A stretch of DNA of 64,000 bases, taken from Nocardioides sp. Lineage in GTDB: Bacteria > Actinomycetota > Actinomycetes > Propionibacteriales > Nocardioidaceae. The stretch lies in contig PBYI01000059.1 in the NCBI GenBank assembly GCA_002729525.1, positions 1-64,000 of the forward strand, read 5' to 3'. The notes below the pieces were generated by a model. The model was given only the letters and a program-made list of their open reading frames with translations. It had not been told where the DNA came from and searched no databases. The position numbers were made by a program, and so were the translations under genes. Of this stretch, positions 8,624 through 16,880 are shown piece by piece; positions within the stretch are counted from its first letter, which is position 1; each line of letters opens with the position of its first letter.

Positions 8624-8629
8624 TAGCGT
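8624..8629 (+). promoter_or_regulatory. -10 box TAGCGT
   Basis: TAGCGT precedes a short leader with a strong Shine-Dalgarno GAGGGAGGA (8642-8650) six bases before ATG 8657. It separates this small gene from the terC transcript. Confidence 0.45.
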
Positions 8630-8656
8630 CGACACCTCCACGAGGGAGGAGTCCAC

Positions 8657-8872
8657 ATGGGTGGCAGAGGAGGCGGGCTGGTCAGCCTGCTGGTGGTCGT
8701 CTGGCTGGTGATCGGTGCGTTCGCGGCGTTCCAGCGGGGGTACTTCAGCGACGACCAGGAGGTCAGCTGCAAGACGTTCGGCGACACCGCGCTGACGGTG
8801 CTCGCGGGGCCGTTGAACTACGTCAGCGTCAACCCGAAGGTCGACTGCGAGGTCCCGCAGCCGGTCCAGTGA
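8657..8872 (+). CDS. Small single-TM membrane protein
   Basis: A 71-aa product with an N-terminal hydrophobic helix (about 8-25), then a short, probably external segment with two Cys (VSCK and VDCEVPQP) that could form a disulfide. No family recognised. The start is well supported by GAGGGAGGA six bases upstream and a TAGCGT -10 box. Similar one-helix proteins are common and uncharacterised in Nocardioides-like genomes. Confidence 0.65.
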   Translation: MGGRGGGLVSLLVVVWLVIGAFAAFQRGYFSDDQEVSCKTFGDTALTVLAGPLNYVSVNPKVDCEVPQPVQ

Positions 8873-8873
8873 C

Positions 8874-10214
8874 GTGACCTGGCCGCCGCTGCGGATCGTC
8901 GCGCGGACGCGGGACGTCACCCTCACCGGGGACGTCCCGCCCGCCGCGGCGCCGTACCTCACCGCGATCCGCACCGTCGACCGCGGTCTCACCGCACGCG
9001 TCGGCCTGGAAGGGCCAGACGGCACCGTCCTGCGCGCGTCGTACGACGGCCGCCGGGGCGCGCTCGAGGTCACCCGCGAGGGGCGGACCAAGCGACACCT
9101 GTCGCGCCGCCACGCCCGGCCGCGCGACCCGTCGGAGCTGGCGGTGACCCTCGCCGGTCCGGTCGCCACCGCGTGGACGGTCGAGCCCCGGGGCCCGGTC
9201 GCCCGTGCGCAGGTGCTGCTCGACGAGGCGCACCCGGACCTCGACGTGCACGACGAGGCGTGGTGCGCGGGCGTCGCCCCGGCGAACGGCCGGCTCGCGG
9301 GCTTCGGACGGCTCGGCCTGCGCGACCTGCGCCTGGTGACGTACGCCGACGGGTCGCCGCACCGGGAGGAGGGCGGGCCGCTCCTGCTCACCGCGACCGC
9401 CGCCGGGCCGGCCGGCTTCCGCACCGCGCACACCGTCGTCCTCGCGCTGGAGGGCCTCGCGACGCCCGAGGACCCCCGCGACACGCCGAGGCTCGTGCAC
9501 CGCGCGGATCTCTTCTGGCGGCGTCCGGAACGGCCCGGCGTGTACGGCGACCACGCCACGCACCTGGTGCGCGACGGCGACCGCTGGCTCGCCGCGACCA
9601 GCACGTGGGGCGACTTCCACCCGACTCGGCACCCGCGGGTCACCACGACGCTCGCGACCGTGCCCGCTGTACCCGGCGCCGACGGTCCCGGCACCGACCT
9701 CACCCGCGGCTCGCACGTGCTCGACACCGAGCCGCTCGACCTGCCCGTCGAGGGCCTCTCCTCGGTCGGCACCTGGGACCCCCACCTGGTGCGCGACGAC
9801 GACGGCTCGTGGCTGGTCGGCTACGTCAGCGCCCGCCGCTTCTTCTCCTTCCACCCAGCCGTCGCCACCGGCCCTGACCTGCACGGACTCTCCCTGAGCG
9901 CCGCCGCGACCGAGCGCGGTCAGTGCGAGGGGACGACGTTGCTGCGCGACCCCGACGACGGCCGCTGGCGGGTGCTGGCGACCGAGCGCGAGGACGGCCG
10001 CACGGGCTACCCCGTGCTCGACCTCGGCCTGCGCGAGCGAGACCGGCTGGACGCCGCGTTCCCGTCGAACCTGCCCTGGCCGACCCTGGCGCAGGTACCG
10101 GGAGCGACGGGCCCGGAGTGGGTGATGGTCGGCTTCGACGGCACCACCGCGGGCGGTCGGTTGCCCGGCTACGGCACGCACGGCGACCTCGTCGTACAGC
10201 GCGCGACCCGCTGA
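8874..10214 (+). CDS. Hypothetical protein, possibly beta-propeller fold
   Basis: A 446-aa soluble protein without signal peptide or TM helix. I do not recognise it with certainty. Segments such as TWDPHLVRDDDGSWLVGYVS, GVYGDHATHLVRDGDRWL and CEGTTLLRDPDDGRWRVLAT resemble blades of five-bladed beta-propellers of GH43/GH32/GH117-like proteins, where Asp and Glu at these places are catalytic or ligand-binding. The GTG start is 1 nt past the stop of the small membrane gene. A carbohydrate-related role is an inference from those repeats only. Confidence 0.62.
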   Translation: MTWPPLRIVARTRDVTLTGDVPPAAAPYLTAIRTVDRGLTARVGLEGPDGTVLRASYDGRRGALEVTREGRTKRHLSRRHARPRDPSELAVTLAGPVATAWTVEPRGPVARAQVLLDEAHPDLDVHDEAWCAGVAPANGRLAGFGRLGLRDLRLVTYADGSPHREEGGPLLLTATAAGPAGFRTAHTVVLALEGLATPEDPRDTPRLVHRADLFWRRPERPGVYGDHATHLVRDGDRWLAATSTWGDFHPTRHPRVTTTLATVPAVPGADGPGTDLTRGSHVLDTEPLDLPVEGLSSVGTWDPHLVRDDDGSWLVGYVSARRFFSFHPAVATGPDLHGLSLSAAATERGQCEGTTLLRDPDDGRWRVLATEREDGRTGYPVLDLGLRERDRLDAAFPSNLPWPTLAQVPGATGPEWVMVGFDGTTAGGRLPGYGTHGDLVVQRATR

Positions 10215-10296
10215 CCTGTCCCGACGCGGGCACCCCGAGCGACGCCCGGGCACGCCGCGGCCGCGCCCCCCTGCTGGATTCCGCGTCCTGCTGGGC

Positions 10297-10302
10297 TACC
10301 GT
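10297..10302 (+). promoter_or_regulatory. -10 box TACCGT of HU gene
   Basis: TACCGT at 10297-10302 with TGGATT at 10275-10280 (16-bp spacing) is a plausible promoter. The leader then carries GAGAGGA (10331-10337) five bases before ATG 10343. Confidence 0.4.
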
Positions 10303-10342
10303 CGACCGCCGCACCAACCTTTTGCGATCCGAGAGGAACCAC

Positions 10343-10618
10343 ATGAACCGCACCGAGCTTCGCGACGCCGTCGCCGCCGAGACCGGCCTGAGCGGCGCGC
10401 AGGCCGACAAGGCCCTGTCCGCCGTGCTCGACAGCATCAGCTCCGCCCTCGCCGGTGGCGACAAGGTCGCCCTGACCGGCTTCGGCACCTTCGAGGTCCG
10501 CGAGCGCTCCGCCCGCCAGGGCCGCAACCCGCAGACCGGCGAGTCCATCGAGATCGCCGCCAGCAAGGCGCCGGCGTTCAAGGCCGGCACCGCGCTGAAG
10601 AAGGCCGTCGCCGGCTGA
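10343..10618 (+). CDS. HU family DNA-binding protein
   Basis: A 91-aa nucleoid-associated protein that binds and bends DNA as a dimer. It has the N-terminal helical pair (MNRTELRDAVAAETGLS), the GFGTFEVRERSARQGRNPQTGE core and arm, and the C-terminal KAPAFKAGTALK. It lacks the long Lys/Ala-rich C-terminal extension of the mycobacterial and streptomycete HupB/HupS, so it is the short bacterial form. GAGAGGA sits five bases before the ATG. A strong hairpin terminator follows, so it is a single-gene transcript. Confidence 0.95.
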   Translation: MNRTELRDAVAAETGLSGAQADKALSAVLDSISSALAGGDKVALTGFGTFEVRERSARQGRNPQTGESIEIAASKAPAFKAGTALKKAVAG

Positions 10619-10645
10619 TCCTGGCCCACCAGGACGCCTGCCCGA

Positions 10646-10680
10646 GGGGCCGGGACCACCACCACGATGGTCCCGGCCCC
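10646..10680 (+). terminator. Hairpin terminator after HU gene
   Basis: A perfect 13-bp stem (10646-10658 with 10668-10680) around a 9-base loop, starting 28 nt after the HU stop. No U-run follows. Confidence 0.75.
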
Positions 10681-10819
10681 TCGTCGCGTCAGGAGGTGTT
10701 CCGGAGGAGGCGTCCGGGGCCGCGTCGGGTGACGCACCACTGCGCCCGGAAGTCCTACAGTGGGCCGACGGTCGGACGACGGTGTCCCCGTGCGGCGGCG
10801 CGCTGAGGAGGGTCGACTG

Positions 10820-13800
10820 GTGCACCTCGACGAGGCGACCGCCCGCGCGCTGGTCTCGAGCAGCAGCGACGGCCTGTGGCTGGTCGACACCGACGGCCGC
10901 ACCATCTGGGCCAACGCCGCGATGAGCACCCTCGTGGGCCCCCCGGCCGACCGGCCGCCCGCCAGCATGTTCGACGTCGCCGATCTCCAGGGCCGACGCG
11001 ACCTCGAGGACATCTGCGCGCGGATGCATGCCGGCGACCCCGGCGAGAGCAACGTCGAGGTCTACCTCCAGCCCACCGGCGGGCGCAGCCGCTGGGCGCT
11101 GGTCAGCTGGTCCCCCGTGCGCCACGACGACGGATCGCTCGTGGGCTACCTGCACCGGTTCACCGAGAACGACGAGCGGCGCGAGCTGCTCGACGCGCTG
11201 CGCGAGCGCGAGCGCGAGCTCGCCCGCGCCCAGAGCATGGCCCGGCTGGGCAGCTGGAGGTGGTCGATCCCGAGTGACGAGCTCGTCTGGTCGCGCGAGA
11301 TGGAGCGGCTCCTCGGCGTCGACCACGCCGACCGGCCACGCGCCTCGCAGGCGTTCGTGGACGTCCTGCACCCCGATGACCGTGAGCCGGTGCTCGCGGT
11401 CATCGTCACCGCGCTCGAGCACTCGAGGACCGTCGAGTGGGAGGGGCGCGTGGTGCGCCCCTCAGGCATCCCGCGCTGGATGCGCGGTCAGGGGGAGATC
11501 AGCCGGGACGCCGACGGGACCCCGACGTGCATCGAGGGCACCGTCCAGGACATCAGCGACCGGCGGTCGGCCACGGAGGCCGCCGAGGCCCTGTCCTCGC
11601 AGCTGGCCCTGGTCGGCCGGATCGCCGACGCCGCCAACCGGTCCGGCTCGGTGGTCGACGCCATCGTGCGTGCCTCCCGGGTCCTGGCCGAGGACGCCGC
11701 CTGGACCCCCGTCGGCGTGTGGGTGCGGGCCGACGACGGCGGCGGGCTGGTCTTCCGGGAGCCCCCGATCCCGCGGCGCGCGGGCGCGGTGGAGGCCGAC
11801 CGCTCCTCGGCCCGCGACGCCTGGTCGGCCAACGCGGTCCGGATCCGCACCGGCACCGTCGACGGCGTCGAGCGCTGCCTGGTGTCGCTGCCGGTCCGCA
11901 GCGGCCGCGGCACGGTCTGCGTGGTCCAGCTCGACCTGCCCTCGCCCGAGCCCGACGTCTACGCGTGGGCGCTCATCCGCCACATCGGCGACCAGCTGGG
12001 CCGGGTGGCCGAGCGCGAGCGCACCACCGCGCAGGTCGCCGAGGCCCGCGACGAGGCGATGGCGGCGTCCCGGCACAAGTCGGAGTTCCTGGCCACGATG
12101 AGCCACGAGATCCGCACGCCGATGAACGGCGTCATCGGCCTCACCAACCTGCTGCTCGACACCGACCTCGACGAGCGCCAGCGCCGCCTCGCCGGCGGCC
12201 TGCGCGGCGCCGGCATGACCCTGCTGGCACTCATCAACGACATCCTCGACCTGTCCAAGATCGAGTCCGGCCGTCTGGAGCTGGAGACCACCGACCTCGA
12301 CGTGCGTCAAACGCTCGACCGGGCCACCACGGTGCTCGGCGCGACGGCCCGCGACAAGGGCGTCGAGCTGGTCGTCGACTGCGCCCCCGACGTGCCCGAG
12401 ACCCTGGCCGGCGACCCGGTGCGCCTGGGCCAGGTCATCAGCAACCTGGCCTCCAACGCGGTGAAGTTCACCGACGAGGGCCAGGTCGTCGTCGAGCTGC
12501 GGCGCACCGACCCGCCCTCGGACGCACCCGCCACGCGGGACGACCCCGACGCGGTGTGGCTGCGCTGCGAGGTGCGCGACACCGGCATCGGCATCGCCGC
12601 CCACGAGACCTCGCGCCTCTTCGACGCCTTCGCCCAGGCCGACCGCTCCACCACCCGCCGGCACGGCGGCACCGGTCTCGGCCTGGCGATCAGTCGCCAG
12701 CTCGTCGAGGCGATGGACGGCAGCATCGGCGTGCGCAGCGCACCCGGTGCGGGCAGCACGTTCTGGTTCACCGCACGCCTGACCACCGCGCGCGGCGCCA
12801 CCGCCGGCGCCCGACCGCCGCGCCGTCGGGTGCTCGTGCTCGAGCCGCACCGCGAGACCGCGGCCGCGCTGCACCACCAGCTCACCACCTGGCAGCTGGA
12901 CGTCGACCTGGTCACCGATCCCGACGACGCCCTGGACGTGCTGGAGGCCGGCACCCGCGCAGCCCTGGAGTCGCCCGACCGGGTCCCGCCCCCCGAGGTG
13001 GCGCTGGTCGCCGACGACCTGCCCGACGTCGAGCGGCTCGCCGCGCGGATGGTCGAGGTCGGACCGCCCGGCCTGGACCTGGTGCTGATGACCCGGCGCG
13101 AGGAGGTCGACGAGGACGGCGTGGTCAGCCGGGGGTTCCGCACGTGGCTCACCAAGCCCGTCGGCCCCTCCGAGCTGTACGACGCCCTCCAGGGCCCCGC
13201 ACCCACCTCCGGCGCCCGCCGCCGCGTCCCGCGGGTGGAGACGCCCCGGGCGCAGCTCGGGCTGTCGGTGCTCGTCGTCGAGGACAACCCCGTCAACCAG
13301 CTCGTCGCCACCGGCATGCTCGAGGCGCTCGGCTGCGCCGTGGCGACGGCCGACAACGGCGTGGAGGCCGTCGACGCCCTCGCCCCGGGCCACCCGTACG
13401 ACGTGGTGCTGATGGACTGCCGGATGCCCCGCCTCGACGGCTACGACGCCACCCGCGCCGTACGTCGCCGCGAACCGGCCGGCGTCCGGGTGCCGATCAT
13501 CGCGATGACCGCGTCCGCGCTGCCGGGCGAGCGCGAGCGGTGCCTGGCCTCGGGGATGGACGACTTCCTCCCCAAGCCGGTCGACCCGACCCAGCTCGCG
13601 GAGGCCCTCGGCCGCTCGCCGGCAGCCCGCACCGACAGTGGCGGGCCCGCCGCCGGCGGGGGGCCCGCATCGGCGCCGGAGGCCTCGGGCGACCCCGACG
13701 AGCCGGAGGTGCTCGACGCCGAGCGCGTCGCGATGCTGCACGAGCTGGTCAAGGACGGGGTGTCGTTCTTCGAGCGCACCCGGATGTCCTTCCTGAGCCG

Positions 13801-14050
13801 GCTCGACGGGATCATCGCCGAGCTGCGGGTGGCCGCCGAGGACGGCGACCTCCCCCGTGTCACCTCCATCGCCCACCAGCTCAAGGGCAGCGCCCTCAAC
13901 CTCGGTCTCAACCGGCTCGGCGCGGCCGCCCAGCGCGTCGAGCACGGCGCCCCGGACGCCGCCGACCCGCTGCTGCTCCTCGACGACGTCGTGAGCTGCG
14001 CCGACGAGGCGGTCGACGCGCTGGTCGCCGCCGACCCGGGCCCGGCCTGA
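10820..14050 (+). CDS. Hybrid sensor histidine kinase (PAS-PAS-GAF-HisKA-HATPase-REC-REC-Hpt)
   Basis: A 1076-aa, apparently cytosolic hybrid kinase. Order: PAS (about 10-125), PAS with PAC (about 140-260, ending VQDISDRR), a GAF-like region (about 265-405), HisKA with H-box SHEIRTPMNG (His 429), HATPase with NLASNAVKF, DTGIGI and GGTGLGLAI, a first receiver domain (about 668-790), a canonical receiver (LVVEDN, Asp 866 in LMDCRMP, KPVD), and Hpt with AHQLKGSALN (His 1019). REC1 lacks the N-terminal acidic pair (LEPH) but keeps an Asp (about 732-733) and TKPVG. GTG 10820 has GAGGAGG eight bases upstream; GTG 10760 overlaps the likely -10 TACAGT (10756-10761). No response regulator gene adjoins. 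Confidence 0.92.
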   Translation: MHLDEATARALVSSSSDGLWLVDTDGRTIWANAAMSTLVGPPADRPPASMFDVADLQGRRDLEDICARMHAGDPGESNVEVYLQPTGGRSRWALVSWSPVRHDDGSLVGYLHRFTENDERRELLDALRERERELARAQSMARLGSWRWSIPSDELVWSREMERLLGVDHADRPRASQAFVDVLHPDDREPVLAVIVTALEHSRTVEWEGRVVRPSGIPRWMRGQGEISRDADGTPTCIEGTVQDISDRRSATEAAEALSSQLALVGRIADAANRSGSVVDAIVRASRVLAEDAAWTPVGVWVRADDGGGLVFREPPIPRRAGAVEADRSSARDAWSANAVRIRTGTVDGVERCLVSLPVRSGRGTVCVVQLDLPSPEPDVYAWALIRHIGDQLGRVAERERTTAQVAEARDEAMAASRHKSEFLATMSHEIRTPMNGVIGLTNLLLDTDLDERQRRLAGGLRGAGMTLLALINDILDLSKIESGRLELETTDLDVRQTLDRATTVLGATARDKGVELVVDCAPDVPETLAGDPVRLGQVISNLASNAVKFTDEGQVVVELRRTDPPSDAPATRDDPDAVWLRCEVRDTGIGIAAHETSRLFDAFAQADRSTTRRHGGTGLGLAISRQLVEAMDGSIGVRSAPGAGSTFWFTARLTTARGATAGARPPRRRVLVLEPHRETAAALHHQLTTWQLDVDLVTDPDDALDVLEAGTRAALESPDRVPPPEVALVADDLPDVERLAARMVEVGPPGLDLVLMTRREEVDEDGVVSRGFRTWLTKPVGPSELYDALQGPAPTSGARRRVPRVETPRAQLGLSVLVVEDNPVNQLVATGMLEALGCAVATADNGVEAVDALAPGHPYDVVLMDCRMPRLDGYDATRAVRRREPAGVRVPIIAMTASALPGERERCLASGMDDFLPKPVDPTQLAEALGRSPAARTDSGGPAAGGGPASAPEASGDPDEPEVLDAERVAMLHELVKDGVSFFERTRMSFLSRLDGIIAELRVAAEDGDLPRVTSIAHQLKGSALNLGLNRLGAAAQRVEHGAPDAADPLLLLDDVVSCADEAVDALVAADPGPA

Positions 14051-14076
14051 CGGCGGCGTACGACGTCCGCTGGTCC

Positions 14077-14082
14077 TAGGCT
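14077..14082 (+). promoter_or_regulatory. -10 box TAGGCT upstream of dehydrogenase
   Basis: TAGGCT lies 27 nt after the kinase stop and about 90 nt before ATG 14176, giving the dehydrogenase its own C-rich leader. Confidence 0.4.
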
Positions 14083-14175
14083 GGACCCGGGCCCGTCACC
14101 ACCCCCGACGGACCCGCCCCGCCCACCCCGGCCAGCCCCACCGGGCCCCGGCCGCTCGAGCGAAACGGACACGAC

Positions 14176-15285
14176 ATGAGCAGCACCCCCGAGACCAGCC
14201 CGTCAGCCGCCGACCCGTTCGGCCTGAGCAGCGAGCACGAGCAGGTCGTCTTCGCCCAGGACCCCGCGTCCGGGCTGAAGGCGATCATCGCGATCCACTC
14301 CACCGCCCTGGGCCCCGGCCTGGGCGGCACCCGCTTCTACCCCTACGCCACGACCGCCGACGCCCTCAGCGACGTGCTGGAGCTGTCCCGCGGCATGTCC
14401 TACAAGGCCGCGCTCGCCGGGCTCGACCTCGGCGGCGGCAAGGCCGTCATCATCGGCGACCCGGCCACCGACAAGTCCGAGCCGCTGCTGCGTGCCTACG
14501 GCCGCTTCGTGGAGTCGCTGTCGGGCCGCTACAAGACCGCCTGCGACGTCGGCACGTTCTCCGAGGACATGGACCTCGTCGCGCGGGAGTGCTCCCACGT
14601 CACGGGCCGCACCGTCGCCCACGGCGGCGCGGGCGACTCGTCGGTGCTGACGGCGTACGGCGTGTTCCGCGGCATGCAGGCCGGTGCGGAGGCCGTGTGG
14701 GGCGACGGGGCCACCCTGGAGGGCCGCACGGTCGGCGTGGCCGGCGTCGGCAAGGTGGGCCACCACCTGGTGCGCCACCTGACCGAGGTCGGCGCGCGCG
14801 TCGTGGTCACCGACGTGTCGACCGCGGCGGTCGAGCGGGTGCGCGACGAGCACCCGGGCGTCGAGGTCGCGGCGTCCACCGAGGCACTGGTCGCCGGCGC
14901 GCTGGACGTCTACGCCCCCTGCGCGTTGGGCCACGCGCTGACCGAGGAGGTCGTCGGCGGGCTGTCGGCGCGCCTCGTCTGCGGCGCGGCGAACAACCAG
15001 CTCGCCCACCCCGGCGTCGGCCAGGTGCTCGCCGACAAGGGCGTCGTCTACGCCCCCGACTACTGCGTCAACTCCGGCGGCCTGATCCAGGTCGCCGACG
15101 AGCTCGAGGGCTTCTCCTTCGACCGCGCGCAGCAGCGCGCGGCGGGCATCTACGAGACCACGCGCCGCGTGCTCGAGGCCGCCGCGTCGCACGGCACCAC
15201 GACCGCCGTGGCCGCCGACCGGCTCGCCGAGCAGCGGATGCGCGACGTCGGGCGCCTGCGCGGCGTCTGGCTGCCGACGGGCTGA
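14176..15285 (+). CDS. Glu/Leu/Phe/Val dehydrogenase family protein (valine/leucine type)
   Basis: A 369-aa NAD-dependent amino acid dehydrogenase that reversibly deaminates branched-chain amino acids to 2-oxo acids. The catalytic region has both lysines: MSYKAALAGLDLGGGKAV. The Rossmann domain has GVAGVGKVGHHLV, and ANNQLAH and CVNSGGLIQVADE follow as in leucine and valine dehydrogenases. Length fits this shorter subfamily (about 360 aa, not 450 as in GluDH). In Streptomyces, vdh lies next to a DUF3073 gene and purM, as here, which favours the valine enzyme. It supplies branched-chain precursors or recovers nitrogen; substrate preference is not certain. Confidence 0.9.
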   Translation: MSSTPETSPSAADPFGLSSEHEQVVFAQDPASGLKAIIAIHSTALGPGLGGTRFYPYATTADALSDVLELSRGMSYKAALAGLDLGGGKAVIIGDPATDKSEPLLRAYGRFVESLSGRYKTACDVGTFSEDMDLVARECSHVTGRTVAHGGAGDSSVLTAYGVFRGMQAGAEAVWGDGATLEGRTVGVAGVGKVGHHLVRHLTEVGARVVVTDVSTAAVERVRDEHPGVEVAASTEALVAGALDVYAPCALGHALTEEVVGGLSARLVCGAANNQLAHPGVGQVLADKGVVYAPDYCVNSGGLIQVADELEGFSFDRAQQRAAGIYETTRRVLEAAASHGTTTAVAADRLAEQRMRDVGRLRGVWLPTG

Positions 15286-15316
15286 GCCCGGACAGACCGG
15301 TACGCCGCCCGGGGCG

Positions 15317-15340
15317 GTCCGTGCGCTGGCGCGCGCGGAC
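15317..15340. terminator. Hairpin between convergent genes
   Basis: A 10-bp stem with one G-U pair (15317-15326 with 15331-15340) and a TGGC loop lies between the dehydrogenase (+) and the DUF3073 gene (-), where a bidirectional terminator is expected. Confidence 0.55.
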
Positions 15341-15425
15341 GCTCCGGTACGGCGTCAGGTCACCGTGTGCCGTGCCGACGAGCCCTGAACGCGGTCAGGA
15401 CACCGACGCGAGGGACACCGCTGGG

Positions 15426-15575
15426 TCAGCGGTAGTCGTCCCCGTCGTCGTCGTCGCCGTCGTCCTCATCTCCGTGCAGCTCCTTCTGGAGCGCACTGAA
15501 GTCCGGATCGTAGGTCCGGTACTTGAGGTCGCGTGCGACCTTCGTCTGCTTGGCTTTCGCTCGGCCGCGGCCCAT
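15426..15575 (-). CDS. DUF3073 family small protein
   Basis: A 49-aa protein beginning MGRGRAKAKQTKVARDLKY, the hallmark start of the actinobacterial DUF3073 family, and ending in a run of Asp/Glu/Gly. It is basic at the front and very acidic at the back, with no predicted fold. Its function is unknown. Its position beside purM and the amino-acid dehydrogenase is conserved in actinobacteria in my knowledge. ATG 15575 was preferred over an earlier in-frame codon because the family starts exactly there; GAGGGG lies upstream. Confidence 0.9.
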   Translation of the reverse strand: MGRGRAKAKQTKVARDLKYRTYDPDFSALQKELHGDEDDGDDDDGDDYR

Positions 15576-15682
15576 AGGGTCCAGCCCCCTCGCACCATGG
15601 CCGGCCCTGAACAGGCCGGAACTATCGACAACGTCTCGTGGGGGTAACGCTACCTGCTCGCTGGGTGTTCCGGCACTCCGGG

Positions 15683-15699
15683 ACCCCGATTCGCGGGGT
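15683..15699 (-). terminator. Hairpin downstream of purM
   Basis: ACCCCG-ATTCG-CGGGGT, a 6-bp stem 53 nt after the purM stop on the minus strand, before the DUF3073 gene. A modest candidate terminator for purF-purM. Confidence 0.35.
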
Positions 15700-15751
15700 G
15701 CGGGGCGTGTCGCGCGCGTCACCGTGGCCGCACCGGGCGGCCGCGCGCTCC

Positions 15752-16837
15752 TCACCAGCCGGGATGCTGCCCGACGAGGCGCACGGTGCCCGCGCGGTCG
15801 GGGTCGGCGTCGACCTCGCCGGCGACCCAGGCCGGCACGTCGTGGTCACCCAGCAGGGTGAGCGCCGCGTCGACCGCGTCGGCCGCCACGATCGCGACCA
15901 TGCCGACGCCGCAGTTGAGCGTGGCCTCGAGGTCCGGCTGGGCGACGTCGCCGACCTGGCGGACCAGGTCGAAGACCGGGGCCGGCGTCCACGACGCCCG
16001 GTCGAGGGTGGCGCGCAGCTCGACCGGCATGACCCGGGCGAGATTGTTGGCCAGACCACCGCCGGTCACGTGGCTCATCGCGTGCACCTCGGTGCCGCGG
16101 GCCAGCGCGAGGGCGGGCTTCGCGTAGATCCTGGTGGGCTCGAGCAGCTCCTCACCCAGGGTGCGGCCCAGCTCGGGCACGTCGCGGTCCAGCGCCCAGC
16201 CGGCCCCGCCGTCGGACGGGTCGCCGAGCAGCACGTGGCGCACCAGGGAGTAGCCGTTGGAGTGCAGGCCGGAGGCCGCCATCGCCACGACCACGTCGCC
16301 GGGGCGCACGCGGGCCGGGCCGAGGAGGTCCTCCGCCTCGACCACGCCGGTGGTGGCGCCGGCGACGTCGTACTCGTCGGGGGCGAGGAGACCGGGGTGC
16401 TCGGCGGTCTCGCCCCCGACCAGCGCGCAGCCGGCGGCCACGCACGCCTGGGCGATGCCCTTGACGATCGCGGCGATCCGCTCCGGGACGACCCGGCCGG
16501 TGGCGATGTAGTCGGTCATGAACAGCGGCTCGGCGCCGCAGACGACGAGGTCGTCGACGACCATGCCGACCAGGTCGAAGCCGATCGTGTCGTGCACGTC
16601 CATCCGCTGGGCGATCGCGACCTTGGTGCCGACGCCGTCGGTCGACGTGGCCAGCAGCGGCTGGCGGAAGCGAGTCAGCGCGGAGGCGTCCCAGAGGCCG
16701 GCGAAGCCACCCAGGCCGCCGATCATCTCGGGTCGGCGAGCCTGCTCGACCCAGGTGCGCATGAGCTCCACCGCGGTGTCGGCGGCGTCGATGTCGACGC
16801 CGGCGCGGGCGTAGGCGTTGCTGGGCGTGGCGGTCAC
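15752..16837 (-). CDS. purM: Phosphoribosylformylglycinamidine cyclo-ligase (AIR synthetase)
   Basis: Fifth step of purine synthesis: ATP-dependent closure of FGAM to aminoimidazole ribotide. The 361-aa cytosolic enzyme has the PurM-superfamily motifs GGLGGFAGLWD, STDGVGTK, DDLVVCGAEPLFMTDYIATG, GGETAEHPG, SGLHSNGYSL and HVTGGGLANNLARVMP, all expected and in order. The start is GTG 16837. It lies 43 bp after purF on the same strand and is presumably co-transcribed with it. Length is normal and nothing is missing. Confidence 0.97.
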   Translation of the reverse strand: MTATPSNAYARAGVDIDAADTAVELMRTWVEQARRPEMIGGLGGFAGLWDASALTRFRQPLLATSTDGVGTKVAIAQRMDVHDTIGFDLVGMVVDDLVVCGAEPLFMTDYIATGRVVPERIAAIVKGIAQACVAAGCALVGGETAEHPGLLAPDEYDVAGATTGVVEAEDLLGPARVRPGDVVVAMAASGLHSNGYSLVRHVLLGDPSDGGAGWALDRDVPELGRTLGEELLEPTRIYAKPALALARGTEVHAMSHVTGGGLANNLARVMPVELRATLDRASWTPAPVFDLVRQVGDVAQPDLEATLNCGVGMVAIVAADAVDAALTLLGDHDVPAWVAGEVDADPDRAGTVRLVGQHPGW

Positions 16838-16880
16838 CGGCAGGTCCTCGTTCGTCGGGGGCGGCTGGGTCAGGGCTGGA

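Noticed and set aside
10760..10822. Upstream GTG 10760 as start of the hybrid kinase
   Set aside because: It overlaps a likely -10 (TACAGT) and lacks an RBS; GTG 10820 has GAGGAGG at good spacing.
11462..13945. Long minus-strand frame within the hybrid kinase
   Set aside because: Antisense to conserved kinase motifs; no RBS, no recognisable domain.
15286..15425. A bldC gene, expected from Streptomyces synteny
   Set aside because: The gap is only 140 bp, has no suitable frame and contains a terminator-like hairpin.
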